DNA from: an uncultured Lachnospiraceae bacterium
Lineage (GTDB): Bacteria; Bacillota; Clostridia; Lachnospirales; Lachnospiraceae
DNA: 64,000 bases
NCBI GenBank assembly: GCA_947630695.1
Contig: CANRIM010000009.1
Coordinates: forward strand, 1-64,000
Direction: 5' to 3'
A program made the position numbers and the translations under genes. Under the pieces are notes generated by a model, which was not told the DNA's origin, did not search any database, and saw only the letters and a list, made by a program, of their open reading frames with translations. This document shows, one piece after another, positions 27,803-37,582 of the stretch. Positions within the stretch are counted from its first letter, which is position 1, and every line of letters begins with the position of its first letter.

Positions 27803-27833
27803 TACCGGCTGCCGAAAGGTACGGCAGCCGGTA
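27803..27833 (-). terminator. Strong hairpin after tpiA
   Basis: TACCGGCTGCCG pairs perfectly with CGGCAGCCGGTA around a 7-base loop, 7 bases past the tpiA stop. Neither strand has a clean T-run, so it may protect the 3' end of the glycolytic mRNA as well as or instead of terminating it. Confidence 0.6.
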
Positions 27834-27839
27834 TCAGAT

Positions 27840-28592
27840 TTATTTGTTGTAATTTACGATCTTTCCGAAATCTGGTTTCAGCGAAGCGCCGCCAACCAGA
27901 CCGCCGTCGATGTCAGGCTGTGCAAACAGCTCCGGTGCGCTGGAAGCAGACACGCTGCCGCCGTACTGAATCCGGATCGCTTCTGCGGTTTCTGCACCGT
28001 AGAGTTCTTTGATGCAGGCACGGATGGCCGCACAGACTTCTTCCGCCTGCTCGGTGGTGGCAACTTTGCCGGTACCAATGGCCCAGATGGGTTCATAAGC
28101 GATGACCGCCTTCTTTGCCTGTTCCTCAGTCACATTCAGGAAAGCAATCTTGATCTGCTGGCGAATCCAGTCGATGGTGATACCCTGTTCGCGCTGTGTC
28201 AGGGTCTCGCCGCAGCAGATGATGGGGGTCAGTCCGTAAGCAAAGGCCTTCAGAACTTTTTTGTTTACGGTTTCATCGGTTTCGGCGAAATATTCTCTCC
28301 GTTCGGAATGGCCGATGATGACATATTTCACGCCGGCATCCACCAGCATTGCAGGGGAAATTTCCCCGGTATATGCACCCTTGTCTTCAAAGTAAAGATT
28401 TTCCGCGCCGATGGCAATGTTGCTTCCTTTTGCAGCTTCCATGGCGGGGATGATATCGATGGCCGGTACACAGAATACAACGTCTACATCGTCATTGACT
28501 ACCAGGGGTTTTAACGTATCAACAAGCGCAACCGCCTCGGTAGGCGTCATGTTCATTTTCCAGTTTCCGGCAATAATTTTTCTTCTGGCCAT
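27840..28592 (-). CDS. tpiA: Triosephosphate isomerase
   Basis: 250 aa, the usual length. It interconverts dihydroxyacetone phosphate and glyceraldehyde 3-phosphate. Residues GNWKMN (substrate Lys), [12 protein letters not shown] (catalytic His) and [16 protein letters not shown] (catalytic Glu and loop 6), plus [10 protein letters not shown] near the end, are all present. AGGAGG precedes the ATG. It is last in the gap-pgk-tpiA run. Confidence 0.97.
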   Translation of the reverse strand: MARRKIIAGNWKMNMTPTEAVALVDTLKPLVVNDDVDVVFCVPAIDIIPAMEAAKGSNIAIGAENLYFEDKGAYTGEISPAMLVDAGVKYVIIGHSERREYFAETDETVNKKVLKAFAYGLTPIICCGETLTQREQGITIDWIRQQIKIAFLNVTEEQAKKAVIAYEPIWAIGTGKVATTEQAEEVCAAIRACIKELYGAETAEAIRIQYGGSVSASSAPELFAQPDIDGGLVGGASLKPDFGKIVNYNK

Positions 28593-28612
28593 AACAAGTT
28601 CCTCCTGATTCC

Positions 28613-29818
28613 TTATTTGTCATTTGCAGCAGCAACGCCCGGAAGTTCGATGCCTTCCAGGAATTCCAGAGAAGCGCCGCCGCCTGTGGAAATATGGCTC
28701 ATCTTCGGGCCAAATCCCATCTGGTTCACTGCAGCTGCGGAATCACCGCCGCCGATAATGGTGGTTGCGTCCGTATCCGCAAGGCTTTGTGCCACTGCTT
28801 TGGTACCTGCCGCAAGAATCGGGTTTTCAAATACGCCCATAGGGCCGTTCCATACGACAGTCTTTGCAGATTTCACTTCTTCCGCAAACAGTGCCGCAGT
28901 CTTCGGGCCGATATCCAGTCCCATGCTGTCCGCAGGAATCTTGTCGGCGTCTACATATGCCACATCAATGGGTGCATCAATGGGATCCGGGAACGCTTTT
29001 GCAATGGTGGCATCGATGGGAAGCAGCAGCTTTTTGCCCAGCTTCTCCGCCTTGGCGATCATTTCTTTACAGTATTCTACCTTTTCATCGTCTACCAGAG
29101 AGGTGCCAACTTCCAGGCCTTTGGCTTTCTGGAAGGTATACGCCATACCGCCGCCGATAATCAGCGTATCGCATTTTTCCAGCAGATTGTTGATTACATT
29201 CAGCTTGTCTGCCACTTTTGCGCCGCCTAAGATGGCAACGAAAGGCCTGACGGGATTTTCTACAGCGTTTCCGAGGAAATCGATTTCTTTCTGCATCAGA
29301 TATCCTACAACCGCCGTATCCACAAGGCCTGCAACGCCTACGTTGGAGCAGTGGGCTCTGTGGGCGGTTCCGAATGCGTCATTGACAAAAATATCGCAGA
29401 CGGAAGCCAGATCCTTGGAGAAAGCTTCCCCGTTTTTCGTTTCTTCCTTGCGGTAACGTGTGTTCTCCAGCAATACCACGTCGCCGTCCTGCATTTTCGC
29501 AAGTTCGGCTTTGACTGCGTCGGAAATCACCTGATCATCCGGCACGAATTTCACTTCGGTGTTCAGCAGTTCGGACAGTCTCTTTGCCACGGGCGCCAGA
29601 GACAGAGAAGGAACCGGCTCCCCTTTGGGTTTGCCAAGATGAGAACAGAGAATCAGCTTGCAGCCGTCGTTCATCAGTTTTTTAATAGTCGGAAGCGCTG
29701 CTACCAGACGGTTTTCATCCGTGATCACGCCATCTTTCAAAGGTACGTTGAAATCGCATCTGCAAAGGACACGTTTTCCCTTTACACAAATATCATCCAC
29801 TGATTTTTTGTTTAACAT
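28613..29818 (-). CDS. pgk: Phosphoglycerate kinase
   Basis: 401 aa. It transfers phosphate from 1,3-bisphosphoglycerate to [21 protein letters not shown] and CSHLGKPKG mark the N-terminal substrate domain, [12 protein letters not shown] and [13 protein letters not shown] the nucleotide domain; [14 protein letters not shown] closes the fold. It starts 19 bases before a terminator-like hairpin that separates it from gap, so its level may be lower than gap. Confidence 0.97.
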   Translation of the reverse strand: MLNKKSVDDICVKGKRVLCRCDFNVPLKDGVITDENRLVAALPTIKKLMNDGCKLILCSHLGKPKGEPVPSLSLAPVAKRLSELLNTEVKFVPDDQVISDAVKAELAKMQDGDVVLLENTRYRKEETKNGEAFSKDLASVCDIFVNDAFGTAHRAHCSNVGVAGLVDTAVVGYLMQKEIDFLGNAVENPVRPFVAILGGAKVADKLNVINNLLEKCDTLIIGGGMAYTFQKAKGLEVGTSLVDDEKVEYCKEMIAKAEKLGKKLLLPIDATIAKAFPDPIDAPIDVAYVDADKIPADSMGLDIGPKTAALFAEEVKSAKTVVWNGPMGVFENPILAAGTKAVAQSLADTDATTIIGGGDSAAAVNQMGFGPKMSHISTGGGASLEFLEGIELPGVAAANDK

Positions 29819-29835
29819 GAGTGATTTTCCTTTCC

Positions 29836-29880
29836 TGAAAAAAATAACGGGTCCGGGCCGAAAGTGGCCGGACCCGTATG
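29836..29880 (-). terminator. Intercistronic terminator between gap and pgk
   Basis: ACGGGTCCGGCC and GGCCCGGACCCGT pair almost perfectly (29847-29877), and the minus strand then reads TTATTTTTTTC. It is about 34 bases past the gap stop and before the pgk ribosome site. This is a textbook Rho-independent shape, likely partial, making gap mRNA more abundant than pgk-tpiA mRNA. Confidence 0.85.
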
Positions 29881-29913
29881 ATCATTGATTATACTGCATT
29901 TTGTTCCGCAGAA

Positions 29914-30927
29914 TTATGCAAGCTCTGCAAAATATTTGATGGTACGAACCATCTGGCTGGTGTATGAGTTTTCATTGTCATACCAGGAAACAACCTTTAC
30001 AAGGGTTGTGCCGTCGCCCATATCCATAACCTTGGTCTGTGTTGCGTCGAACAGAGAACCGTAGGTAATGCCGATGATATCGGAAGAAACGATCTCATCC
30101 TCTGTGTATCCGAAGGAATCGGATGCAGCAGCCTTCATCGCCGCATTGATGTCTGCCTCAGTAACCTTGCCTTCACAAACCGCAATGAGCTGTGTCAGGG
30201 AACCTGTCGGGGTCGGAACACGCTGTGCGCAGCCGTCCAGAACGCCGTTTAATTCCGGAATAACCAGACCGATGGCCTTTGCAGCACCGGTGCTGTTGGG
30301 AACGATATTGACTGCAGCCGCGCGGGATCTTCTCAGATCGCCTTTTCTCTGCGGGCCGTCCAGTGTCATCTGATCGCCGGTGTAAGCATGGATCGTGGTC
30401 ATATAACCTTTTTTGATCTTTGCCAGCTTGTTCAATGTATCAGCCATAGGGGCCAGACAGTTGGTGGTACAGCTTGCAGCGGAAATAACGGTATCTTCCG
30501 GTGTCAGTGTGTTTTCATTTACACTGTAAACGATGGTGGGAAGATCATTTCCTGCAGGAGCGGAAATAACAACCTTCTTGGCGCCTGCTTTCAGATGTGC
30601 AGAAGCTTTTTCCTTGGATGTATAGAATCCGGTACACTCCAGAACTACATCGATATCCAGCTTGCCCCAAGGAAGATCTGCGGCGTCCTTCTCCGCATAA
30701 ATCGTGATTTCCTTGCCGTCTACAACAATTGAGTTTTCCTTTGCTTCTACCTTATCGCAAAGTGCATATCTGCCCTGTGATGAATCATACTTTAAAAGAT
30801 GAGCCAGCATCTTGGGGCTTGTCAGATCGTTGATGGCTACGACTTCGTAACCTTCTGCCTGAAACATCTGGCGGAAAGCCAGGCGACCGATACGGCCGAA
30901 TCCGTTAATTGCAACTTTAACTGCCAT
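29914..30927 (-). CDS. gap: Glyceraldehyde-3-phosphate dehydrogenase (NAD-type)
   Basis: 337 aa. NAD-binding [14 protein letters not shown] comes first, the active site [12 protein letters not shown] holds the catalytic Cys, and [19 protein letters not shown] lines the phosphate sites. The Asp in [10 protein letters not shown] favours NAD over NADP. Preceded by AGGAGGAA and a sigma-A promoter; first gene of the glycolytic run. Confidence 0.97.
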   Translation of the reverse strand: MAVKVAINGFGRIGRLAFRQMFQAEGYEVVAINDLTSPKMLAHLLKYDSSQGRYALCDKVEAKENSIVVDGKEITIYAEKDAADLPWGKLDIDVVLECTGFYTSKEKASAHLKAGAKKVVISAPAGNDLPTIVYSVNENTLTPEDTVISAASCTTNCLAPMADTLNKLAKIKKGYMTTIHAYTGDQMTLDGPQRKGDLRRSRAAAVNIVPNSTGAAKAIGLVIPELNGVLDGCAQRVPTPTGSLTQLIAVCEGKVTEADINAAMKAAASDSFGYTEDEIVSSDIIGITYGSLFDATQTKVMDMGDGTTLVKVVSWYDNENSYTSQMVRTIKYFAELA

Positions 30928-30977
30928 GGTTAAAATTCCTCCTAATAATATTGTTAACAGTTTATCAACCTACAGGT

Positions 30978-31006
30978 ATTTTAACCATTTTTTAGTAAAT
31001 AATCAA
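30978..31006 (-). promoter_or_regulatory. Sigma-A promoter of gap
   Basis: Minus-strand TTGATT (31001-31006), 17-base spacer, TAAAAT (30978-30983). The leader would be about 45 bases and ends in AGGAGGAATTTTAACC before the gap ATG. Confidence 0.7.
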
Positions 31007-31094
31007 TCATTATTTTCACAAATATTGTGCATTTTTTCTTTTCTTTCTTATACATTTTTCTCAGTTCGCCAAAATGCGGCAAAATAAAGGGCTT

Positions 31095-32264
31095 TTAGCC
31101 TCTTTTCTCATAAAACGGCGAATACATCCGGAGTTTTTTTACGCTTTCCTTCACCTGTTCCACAACATAATCCGTATCCTCCTGCGTGGTATCGTCGCCG
31201 ATGGTAAAGCGGATGGTGCTCCTTGCCTCCCGGTCGGACAAACCGATGGCTTTCAGTACATGGGAGGGCGCATCCGAATGGGCGCTGCAGGCGCTTCCCG
31301 TAGAAACGCTGATCCCGCAGGCATCCAGCAGAATCAGCAGTGATTCCGCTTCCACGCCGCCGAAAGAGGCGCTGATATTGTTGGGCAGCCGTCGGTAAAG
31401 ATCGCCGTTGATTTTCACATTGGGAATTTCCCGTGTCAGCCGCCGGATCATGTGATTTCGCAGCGCAGTTTCACGATGCATCCGCCGGGAAAGATCCGCT
31501 GCACAACAGCGCACAGCCGCCCCCAGTCCGACGATCCCCGTTACATGGGAGGTCCCCGCCCGCAGATTCTTTTCCTGTGATCCCCCGAAGATCAGCGGAT
31601 CAATGCTGACACTGTCCCTCTTGTAAAGGATGCCCACCCCTTTCGGCCCGTAAAATTTATGGGCGCTGGCGCTTAAAAGATCAATGCCCAGTTCATTGAC
31701 GTGGATCGGCAGATGTCCGAACGCCTGTACCGCGTCCGTGTGAAAAAAAGCGCCTTTGGCATGGGCGACCATGGCCAGTTCCCGGATGGGTTCAATGGTT
31801 CCGATTTCGTTATTGGCAAACATGATGGAAACCAGCACGGTGTCGTCCCGAATCGCTTTTTTCAATTCAGATGGACTGACAAAACCATTTGGCCTGACAG
31901 GCAGATAGGACACCTGATATCCGTGTTCCTCCAGAAAATGACAGGTATTTAAAATCGCATGATGCTCAATGGCGGAAGTGACCAGATGTTTTCCCTTCTG
32001 CCCATTGGCCAGCATCACGCCCCGCAGCGCCCAGTTGTCGCTTTCCGTACCGCCTGAGGTAAAATAAATTTCCGATTCTGAGGCATGAATAAACTGTGCA
32101 GCCTGCTTTCTTGCATCATTCACGGCATCCTGGATATCTTCCGCAAATGTATAGGAACCGGAAGGATTGGCAAACGCCGCATGAAAATACGGCAGCATTG
32201 CTTCTACAACACGATCGTCCACCGGCGTTGTAGCAGCATGATCGAAATAATACTGTTTTTTCAA
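31095..32264 (-). CDS. Cysteine desulfurase (NifS/IscS class)
   Basis: 389 aa PLP enzyme that takes sulfur from cysteine for Fe-S clusters or tRNA thiolation. YFDHAATTPVDDRV starts the fold, HKFYGPKGVGILY holds the PLP lysine, and VSTGSACSAHSDAPSH carries the sulfur-accepting Cys loop. The start is TTG: no ATG gives a full N-terminus. No Shine-Dalgarno sequence is visible, since the T-run of a terminator hairpin ends just upstream. No iscU, thiI or mnmA lies beside it, so its sulfur acceptor is not known. Confidence 0.92.
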   Translation of the reverse strand: MKKQYYFDHAATTPVDDRVVEAMLPYFHAAFANPSGSYTFAEDIQDAVNDARKQAAQFIHASESEIYFTSGGTESDNWALRGVMLANGQKGKHLVTSAIEHHAILNTCHFLEEHGYQVSYLPVRPNGFVSPSELKKAIRDDTVLVSIMFANNEIGTIEPIRELAMVAHAKGAFFHTDAVQAFGHLPIHVNELGIDLLSASAHKFYGPKGVGILYKRDSVSIDPLIFGGSQEKNLRAGTSHVTGIVGLGAAVRCCAADLSRRMHRETALRNHMIRRLTREIPNVKINGDLYRRLPNNISASFGGVEAESLLILLDACGISVSTGSACSAHSDAPSHVLKAIGLSDREARSTIRFTIGDDTTQEDTDYVVEQVKESVKKLRMYSPFYEKRG

Positions 32265-32267
32265 AAC

Positions 32268-32322
32268 AAAAAAAGACCTTTTCGATATCCTTATTTACAG
32301 AATACGCGCAAAGGCCTTTTTT
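32268..32322 (-). terminator. Terminator of the folate operon, abutting the cysteine desulfurase start
   Basis: AAAAAGGCCTTT and AAAGGTCTTTTTTT pair with one mismatch on the minus strand and end in a T-run only a few bases before the TTG start of the desulfurase gene, just past folBK. Confidence 0.7.
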
Positions 32323-32331
32323 GTGCCTGAT

Positions 32332-33174
32332 TTATTCGTTTTCCGACGTTTCCGGATGCGCAGCAAGATACTCCTGCAGCATTTCCTTTATGGTTTTCTG
32401 GTACACCGGATGCATGATGTAGGGTGCGATCTGATTCATCGGCTTCAGAACAAAGTCCCTGTTTTTCATATCCGGATGGGGAATGATCAGTTCTTTTTTA
32501 TTTAAAATAATATCGTCATAGAACAAAATATCCATATCCAGCGTTCTGGGGCCCCATTTGAATTCCCGTTCCCGCTTCATGGAATTTTCTATCTTATGCA
32601 GCATTTTCAGCAGTTCATGCGGATTGTAAATCGTCCGCAGGGAAAGACAGCCGTTCAGGAAATCATTCTGTTCCACATACCCGTAAGGCCTGGTCCAGAT
32701 CCAGTCGGATACCTTCAGTACTTCGCAGTTTTTATCCGCTTCCAGCATGGCCACGGCGTCCTCAAGGAACATTCTGGAATCTCCCAGATTGGACCCCAGC
32801 CCCAGGAAAGCAAGATGCCACCCCCGGGTAACTACCACGGAAACATAATCCAGGGACATATGGATCGGCGCCCATGGCTTTTTGACTTCAATTTCCAGCT
32901 GCTTGATTCTCGTATATTTTCTCAGCAAAAAACACGACAGGTTTTCCGCCAGCGCTTCAATGAGGCGATAAGTATGATTTTCCGAAAAATGCTTAATGTC
33001 TCTGCACAGCTCGCCGTAATTAATGGTTTTGGTGATATTGTCCTCTTTGCCGGCACGCTGCAGATCCACATCAAATTCCGCCGAAATAATAAATTTCTGT
33101 CCGAGGGTATTTTCTTCCTCGTTTACCCCATGATTGGCAAAAACTTCCAAGTCTCTGATAATAATCTTATCCAT
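32332..33174 (-). CDS. folBK: Bifunctional dihydroneopterin aldolase / HPPK
   Basis: 280 aa fusion. Residues 1-118 are FolB (IRDLEVFANHGVNEEEN, TINYGELCRDI, IEVKKPWAPIHMSLDYVSV); residues 120-280 are FolK (LAFLGLGSNLGDS, RPYGYVEQNDFLNG, KWGPRTLDMDILFYDD, IPHPDMKNRDFVLKP). The fusion carries out two consecutive steps of tetrahydrofolate synthesis: aldol cleavage of dihydroneopterin, then pyrophosphorylation. It is last in the folC-folE-folP-folBK operon; its ATG lies 8 bases inside folP, with GGAGG at a good distance. Confidence 0.95.
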   Translation of the reverse strand: MDKIIIRDLEVFANHGVNEEENTLGQKFIISAEFDVDLQRAGKEDNITKTINYGELCRDIKHFSENHTYRLIEALAENLSCFLLRKYTRIKQLEIEVKKPWAPIHMSLDYVSVVVTRGWHLAFLGLGSNLGDSRMFLEDAVAMLEADKNCEVLKVSDWIWTRPYGYVEQNDFLNGCLSLRTIYNPHELLKMLHKIENSMKREREFKWGPRTLDMDILFYDDIILNKKELIIPHPDMKNRDFVLKPMNQIAPYIMHPVYQKTIKEMLQEYLAAHPETSENE

Positions 33175-33994
33175 TCGTATTACCTCCCAAGATAGCCTTT
33201 GTCATTTGAATTACCTGTTTGTTTTCCTTTACCTGATGCACCCGCACAAACGCGCATCCGGACAGAACGGCCCATACGGTTGTGGCAAGGGTTCCAGCCA
33301 GCCGGTCATTTACATCCGTCTCCAGAACAGCGCCGATAAACGACTTGTTGGAGGATGCATAAAGCAAAGGGTACCCCAGTGATTTTAGTTTTCCCACCTC
33401 CTTTGTCATCTGCAGATTCTGCGCCGGATCTTTTGCAAAACCGATTCCCGGATCCAGCAAAATCTTCTCTTTTGCAATTCCTGCCCCAAGGGCAATCTCC
33501 ACGGATGCTTTCAGATCCTTTTTTACATCCGCAATCAGATCTTCGTAAACGGCCTGTTTTCTGTTGTGCATCAGGCAGCAGGCAGCCTGATATGACGCCA
33601 CAAGGGGCGCCAGCTGCGGGTCGTCTTTCAGCCCCCATATGTCATTCAGCATATCTGCGCCGGCGTCAAAGGCCGCTTTCGCCACTTCGGCTTTATGGGT
33701 ATCCACCGAAATCGGAATGTCAAATTCCCGCCGGATGGCTTTGATCACCGGTAATATCCGCGCAGCTTCCTCTGCGGCACCCACCGGCGTATGACCTGGT
33801 CTGGTGGATTCGCCGCCAACGTCAATGATATCCGCGCCTTCTTCGATCATCCGCGCCGTATGCTGCAGCGCCGCCGTCAGCTGATCATGGGCCCCGCCGT
33901 CAAAAAAAGAATCCGGTGTAACATTTAAAATACCCATGATATAGGTATTGTGGTCTGTGTCAAACTGTCTGTTTCCTATAATCATGATATGCAT
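33167..33994 (-). CDS. folP: Dihydropteroate synthase
   Basis: About 275 aa. It joins the pterin pyrophosphate to p-aminobenzoate and is the sulfonamide target. [32 protein letters not shown], and [19 protein letters not shown] are standard; [18 protein letters not shown] and later [10 protein letters not shown] complete the TIM barrel. Start is uncertain (33994, 33985 or 34012); all overlap folE, so the genes are coupled. I chose MHIMIIGN because GGAAA lies just upstream. Confidence 0.94.
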   Translation of the reverse strand: MHIMIIGNRQFDTDHNTYIMGILNVTPDSFFDGGAHDQLTAALQHTARMIEEGADIIDVGGESTRPGHTPVGAAEEAARILPVIKAIRREFDIPISVDTHKAEVAKAAFDAGADMLNDIWGLKDDPQLAPLVASYQAACCLMHNRKQAVYEDLIADVKKDLKASVEIALGAGIAKEKILLDPGIGFAKDPAQNLQMTKEVGKLKSLGYPLLYASSNKSFIGAVLETDVNDRLAGTLATTVWAVLSGCAFVRVHQVKENKQVIQMTKAILGGNTNG

Positions 33995-34547
33995 CGCTTT
34001 CCAGAAGTTCAAAAAATTCCTGTACTCTGCTCTTCTCCTGAAATACGCCGCGTTTTGCGTAACTGACGGTTTTGCTGCCGGGCTTTTTGATTCCCCGCAT
34101 ACTCATACAGAGATGTTCCGCCTCTACCATAACCATAACGCCCCGGGGAGAGAGCTCCTCCATCAGGGCATCCGCAATCTGGGCGGTCATCTGTTCCTGA
34201 ATCTGCGGGCGTCTGGCATATACCTCCACGGTGCGGGCCAGCTTGCTGATGCCAACCACCTCTCCGTTGGGCACGTATGCGATATGTACTTTTCCGAAAA
34301 ACGGCAGCAGATGATGTTCGCAGACAGAGTAAAACTGTATGTCCCGTTCCAGCACCATTTCCGGATGATCCGCCGGAAACCGTTTGGAAAGAATCTCTTT
34401 ACAGTCCTTCCCAAGGCCCGAAAAAATTTCTTCCGACATTCTTGCGATCCGGTCCGGCGTTTCCAGAAGTCCGGGCCTTTCCGGATCCTCGCCGATGGCC
34501 TCCAGAAACAAGCGTACCGATTCTTTGATTTTATCCTGATCAATCAT
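33960..34547 (-). CDS. folE: GTP cyclohydrolase I
   Basis: 195 aa. First step of folate synthesis, from GTP to dihydroneopterin triphosphate. [20 protein letters not shown] carries the zinc-binding Cys and the active-site His pair; [19 protein letters not shown] and [19 protein letters not shown], with the second zinc Cys, are intact. The ATG lies 8 bases inside the end of folC. Confidence 0.97.
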   Translation of the reverse strand: MIDQDKIKESVRLFLEAIGEDPERPGLLETPDRIARMSEEIFSGLGKDCKEILSKRFPADHPEMVLERDIQFYSVCEHHLLPFFGKVHIAYVPNGEVVGISKLARTVEVYARRPQIQEQMTAQIADALMEELSPRGVMVMVEAEHLCMSMRGIKKPGSKTVSYAKRGVFQEKSRVQEFFELLESDAYHDYRKQTV

Positions 34548-35763
34548 ATGTAAAACATTCCTTTATCTGATATAAAAATGAAAATGAACCGCAGCAGATC
34601 ACCGGCGTCTGATCCTTACGCGCCAGACACTGCCGCAGCGCCGTTTTCGGATCTTCGATCACAGTGGCCGAAAAACCGGCCTTTCCGGCAATTTCAGCCA
34701 GTTCTGAAGGTTTTCTGCCTCTTTCTGAGGGCAGACGCACCAGAAACAGTTCCTTTGCAAGGGGCGCCAGAACAGAAAGCACAGCGCCGGCGTCTTTATC
34801 CTTCATTGCACCGTAAATCAAATACAGTTTTTGCCCGGGAAACCGCAGCTGCAAAGCCTCGGCCAGCACTGCCGCTGCCTCCGGATTGTGGGCGCCGTCC
34901 AACAGCACCGGCGGATTGTCACAGACCTGTTCAAATCTGCCCGGGATTACGGCTTTTTGCAGGCCCTCCCGCATCTGGGGTTCCGTGATCCGATACCCCA
35001 GAGAGTTCAGATAATAGCAGATATCCACCGCCAGCCCGGCGTTACGGTGCTGGCATGGCACCGCAAAGGGAATCTCCCGATATTCTTTCACATAAAACAT
35101 ATAGCTGTGATGGAAAAAGGCAGATTTACGGATCACCGCAAGCACGCTTTCCGGCAGCGTATCCGGTACAAAAACCGGGGAACCGTCCTTGATAATACCT
35201 GCTTTCATTTCCGCGATCTCTTCCATACTGTTTCCAAGATAAGCGGTATGCTCCAGGCTCACTGAAGTGATGGCGGCACACAGATTGGAGGAAATGATAT
35301 TCGTTGCGTCCAGCTGTCCGCCCATGCCGCATTCCAGCAGCACGATCTGTACATCCTGTTCATGAAACCACACAAAAGCCATAGCGGTTTCACATTCAAA
35401 TTCGGTAGGCAGAAACCCGTACTTCTCCTGAACTCTTCCGGCGGCCTCCTGTACGATTTCTTCCACCCGGACAAAATCCTCGTCACTGATCGGCTGTCCG
35501 TCCACTGCAAACATTTCATTGATACGATATACCGCAGGCGTACTGAAGCCGCCGCAGCGGATACCGGCCTGTACAAAAACCGAAGTCAGAAACATGCAGA
35601 GGGATCCCTTGCCATTGGTTCCCGCCACATGAATACACTTCAGAAACGACTGGGGATCGCCAAGCTCGTCCAGCAGCTTTCCGATTCCGTCCAGTCCGGG
35701 GCGAATCCCCTGCGTCCTGATATGATTTAAAAAATCACCCGGCCTTGCCTTCGTGAAAATCAT
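34540..35763 (-). CDS. folC: Bifunctional folylpolyglutamate / dihydrofolate synthase
   Basis: About 407 aa from the ATG giving [16 protein letters not shown]. It adds glutamate to dihydropteroate and to folates. Mur-ligase-like motifs: [15 protein letters not shown] (P-loop), [31 protein letters not shown] and [18 protein letters not shown], where the ADP/glutamate domain begins. The ribosome site at this start is weak; the frame stays open upstream but a promoter lies there. First gene of the folate operon, in tight overlap with folE. Confidence 0.92.
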   Translation of the reverse strand: MIFTKARPGDFLNHIRTQGIRPGLDGIGKLLDELGDPQSFLKCIHVAGTNGKGSLCMFLTSVFVQAGIRCGGFSTPAVYRINEMFAVDGQPISDEDFVRVEEIVQEAAGRVQEKYGFLPTEFECETAMAFVWFHEQDVQIVLLECGMGGQLDATNIISSNLCAAITSVSLEHTAYLGNSMEEIAEMKAGIIKDGSPVFVPDTLPESVLAVIRKSAFFHHSYMFYVKEYREIPFAVPCQHRNAGLAVDICYYLNSLGYRITEPQMREGLQKAVIPGRFEQVCDNPPVLLDGAHNPEAAAVLAEALQLRFPGQKLYLIYGAMKDKDAGAVLSVLAPLAKELFLVRLPSERGRKPSELAEIAGKAGFSATVIEDPKTALRQCLARKDQTPVICCGSFSFLYQIKECFTYD

Positions 35764-35815
35764 CTTCTTTCTGTTTCCACAGAAAAAGCCCGCGCTTCTC
35801 CTGTGTTGTCTTTCT

Positions 35816-35844
35816 ATTTTACCAAAGCCCCGCGTGAAATGCAA
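35816..35844 (-). promoter_or_regulatory. Sigma-A promoter of the folate operon
   Basis: Minus-strand TTGCAT (35839-35844), 17-base spacer, TAAAAT (35816-35821), just past the SpoIID-like gene. The predicted leader is about 46 bases. Confidence 0.7.
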
Positions 35845-35861
35845 TAATCCCGCTGCGCTTT

Positions 35862-37187
35862 TTACGACGGAAACGCGGCGACGTTGGTTCCGGCATAGAA
35901 ATAAGTCAGAATTTCCTGATAATTTTTCCCTTCTGCCGCCAGTGCTTTCGCGGCATTCTGGCTCATGCCCAGCCCGTGCCCGCAGCCGCCGCCGATGACT
36001 TTACATGACGTCAGCATTCCGTTTTCATAGGCCGGTTCCAGACGATAATACGAGCTGGGACATTTTTCATATCCGTGCAGTACGGAGCCGTCATTGCGGG
36101 TGATGTCCGCCTGTTTCGGGATAAATATATTCCGCACGTCTGCTTCCCTGGTCAGATCGTAGACCTGATCGCCGGACACCACCTGCAGATCACTGACGCT
36201 GCCGCCCGCCCGGCGCTGTTCCACGGACAGGGACTGTATGGAGGATACGTCAAAATCCAGACAGGTATTGATATTTTCGATAATTTCATCCGCACTTAAA
36301 GTATAGGACCAGCGATACCATGGTTCTTCATGTTCATAGGTATCTGTATTGTCCTGCAGCTGGGCGGCAAATACTGCCTCATCCGTCAGATCCATAAATT
36401 CGTGGGCTTCGGAAATTTCTTTCGACTGATAATAGTCACAGGCTGCGCCGTTCCAGATGGAAGGATCGGTGGAATATCCCCAGGACGTGGAAAAATAGTA
36501 AGTGGAAATCAGGGTATCCTGATATTCCAGCACCATATCTGCGGTATCTGCAATTGCCTGGTCTGTGTTCGCATTGCAGTCCTGATTGTTGTAAACCTGA
36601 TACCGGATACTGTCGTCCAGATTGGCATGATACTCCGGATATGCCGGATTTGAAATATGCTGCATCGCAAAGGTTCGGGCGCAGACCGCCTGGGCCTTTA
36701 AGGCCTCATTCCCGTAATCTGAAGGCATTTCACTGGGCACCACAAAACGCAGATAGGTTTCCAGCGGCAGACAGTTGACGATGACGTATCCGTTTTCCGT
36801 CCCATACAGATCAATGGAGCCAAAATAGGAAGGGCAGCCCTGGGCCCGTACAAGAGAATCAATTTGCAGCTTTGCGTCCTCTTCTGTTTCAATATGTAAA
36901 ACGCTTCCCGGCACGCATTCGTTTCTGCTGAAAGCACAGTTTTCCTTTTTCGGGACAATCTCGATTTCATTATCCCGCCGGATCCGGATCTTTTTTTCTG
37001 AAGACAGAATCACATTATCATGATAAATGCCGGAATAATCCGAGGTGGAAATCACCACGGAAATATAACGGCTGCCAAAACGCTCCTTTTCCGTGATCTT
37101 ATCCTGATAATGCACAGACAGAAACGAAATAAGGGAAATCAGTATAGAAAGCAATAACAAAAACAAAATTTTACCCGTCTTTTTCAT
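35862..37187 (-). CDS. SpoIID/LytB-domain protein
   Basis: 441 aa. An N-terminal signal or membrane anchor (ILFLLLLSILISLISFLSV) is followed by an exported region and the SpoIID domain: LRFVVPSEMPSDYGNEALKAQAVCARTF, broken here by the catalytic Glu of SEMP, then a C-terminal GHGLGMSQNAAKALAAEGK and ILTYFYAGT. SpoIID is a lytic transglycosylase acting on denuded glycan at engulfment; paralogues also occur in vegetative cells, and no other sporulation gene is in the window. The start is placed at the ATG behind GGGAGC-type sites, dropping 17 upstream codons. Confidence 0.85.
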   Translation of the reverse strand: MKKTGKILFLLLLSILISLISFLSVHYQDKITEKERFGSRYISVVISTSDYSGIYHDNVILSSEKKIRIRRDNEIEIVPKKENCAFSRNECVPGSVLHIETEEDAKLQIDSLVRAQGCPSYFGSIDLYGTENGYVIVNCLPLETYLRFVVPSEMPSDYGNEALKAQAVCARTFAMQHISNPAYPEYHANLDDSIRYQVYNNQDCNANTDQAIADTADMVLEYQDTLISTYYFSTSWGYSTDPSIWNGAACDYYQSKEISEAHEFMDLTDEAVFAAQLQDNTDTYEHEEPWYRWSYTLSADEIIENINTCLDFDVSSIQSLSVEQRRAGGSVSDLQVVSGDQVYDLTREADVRNIFIPKQADITRNDGSVLHGYEKCPSSYYRLEPAYENGMLTSCKVIGGGCGHGLGMSQNAAKALAAEGKNYQEILTYFYAGTNVAAFPS

Positions 37188-37256
37188 ATCTTCCAGCTCC
37201 CGTTCTTTTTGTCCAATATATGAGGGTGGCGGAAGCAAATATGCGTAAAACGTGAA

Positions 37257-37283
37257 AAGCGGCCTGCATAATGCAGACCGCTT
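37257..37283 (-). terminator. Terminator of the 6S RNA candidate
   Basis: AAGCGGTCTGCA and TGCAGGCCGCTT pair around a tiny loop; the minus strand continues with TTTTC. It lies between the 6S candidate and the SpoIID-like gene. Confidence 0.8.
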
Positions 37284-37284
37284 A

Positions 37285-37466
37285 TGAAAACCCCGAAATG
37301 CCGTTTCCTACGATTTGACGCCTAGCCTAAGCCAGGTGGGTAACCGCAGATTGATCTTTTGTCTTCCGCTGCAAACGGCGGCCTGACATATCTCAATACA
37401 TATAGGAATCCCGTCAAAAAAATGTAGGTTCAAAACAGTAGGATTGTCGAACATCCCAGGAATCAT
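37285..37466 (-). ncRNA. ssrS: 6S RNA (candidate)
   Basis: About 180 nt with no open frame. Ends pair: CCTGGGATG (37452-37460) with CATTTCGGG (37292-37300), including G:U pairs. A second stem joins TCCTAC (37438-37443) to GTAGGA (37306-37311), and a third joins TTTGACG (37412-37418) to CGTCAAA (37314-37320), enclosing a long apical arm. Closing stem, open middle and apical arm are the 6S RNA shape, and GATGTTCG near the 5' end recalls known 6S RNAs. 6S RNA binds the housekeeping RNA polymerase as an open-complex mimic. It has its own promoter and terminator. The identity rests on shape, not on a search. Confidence 0.6.
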
Positions 37467-37472
37467 CTCTTG

Positions 37473-37500
37473 TATTTAGTTTACTCTAATCTATGCCCAA
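37473..37500 (-). promoter_or_regulatory. Promoter of the 6S RNA candidate
   Basis: Minus-strand TTGGGC (37495-37500), 16-base spacer, TAAATA (37473-37478). It would start transcription about 7 bases downstream, at the 5' end of the paired terminal stem. Confidence 0.5.
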
Positions 37501-37582
37501 ATACAATGGTATATACTGGATTCTTTTTAAAAAATTTATTTTTTCCCGTATCGTCCTCCATGTATCTCAGGCAGCGATTGAA

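Noticed and set aside
28617..29456. 279-codon frame on the plus strand over pgk
   Set aside because: Antisense shadow of a conserved gene, no ribosome site or homology.
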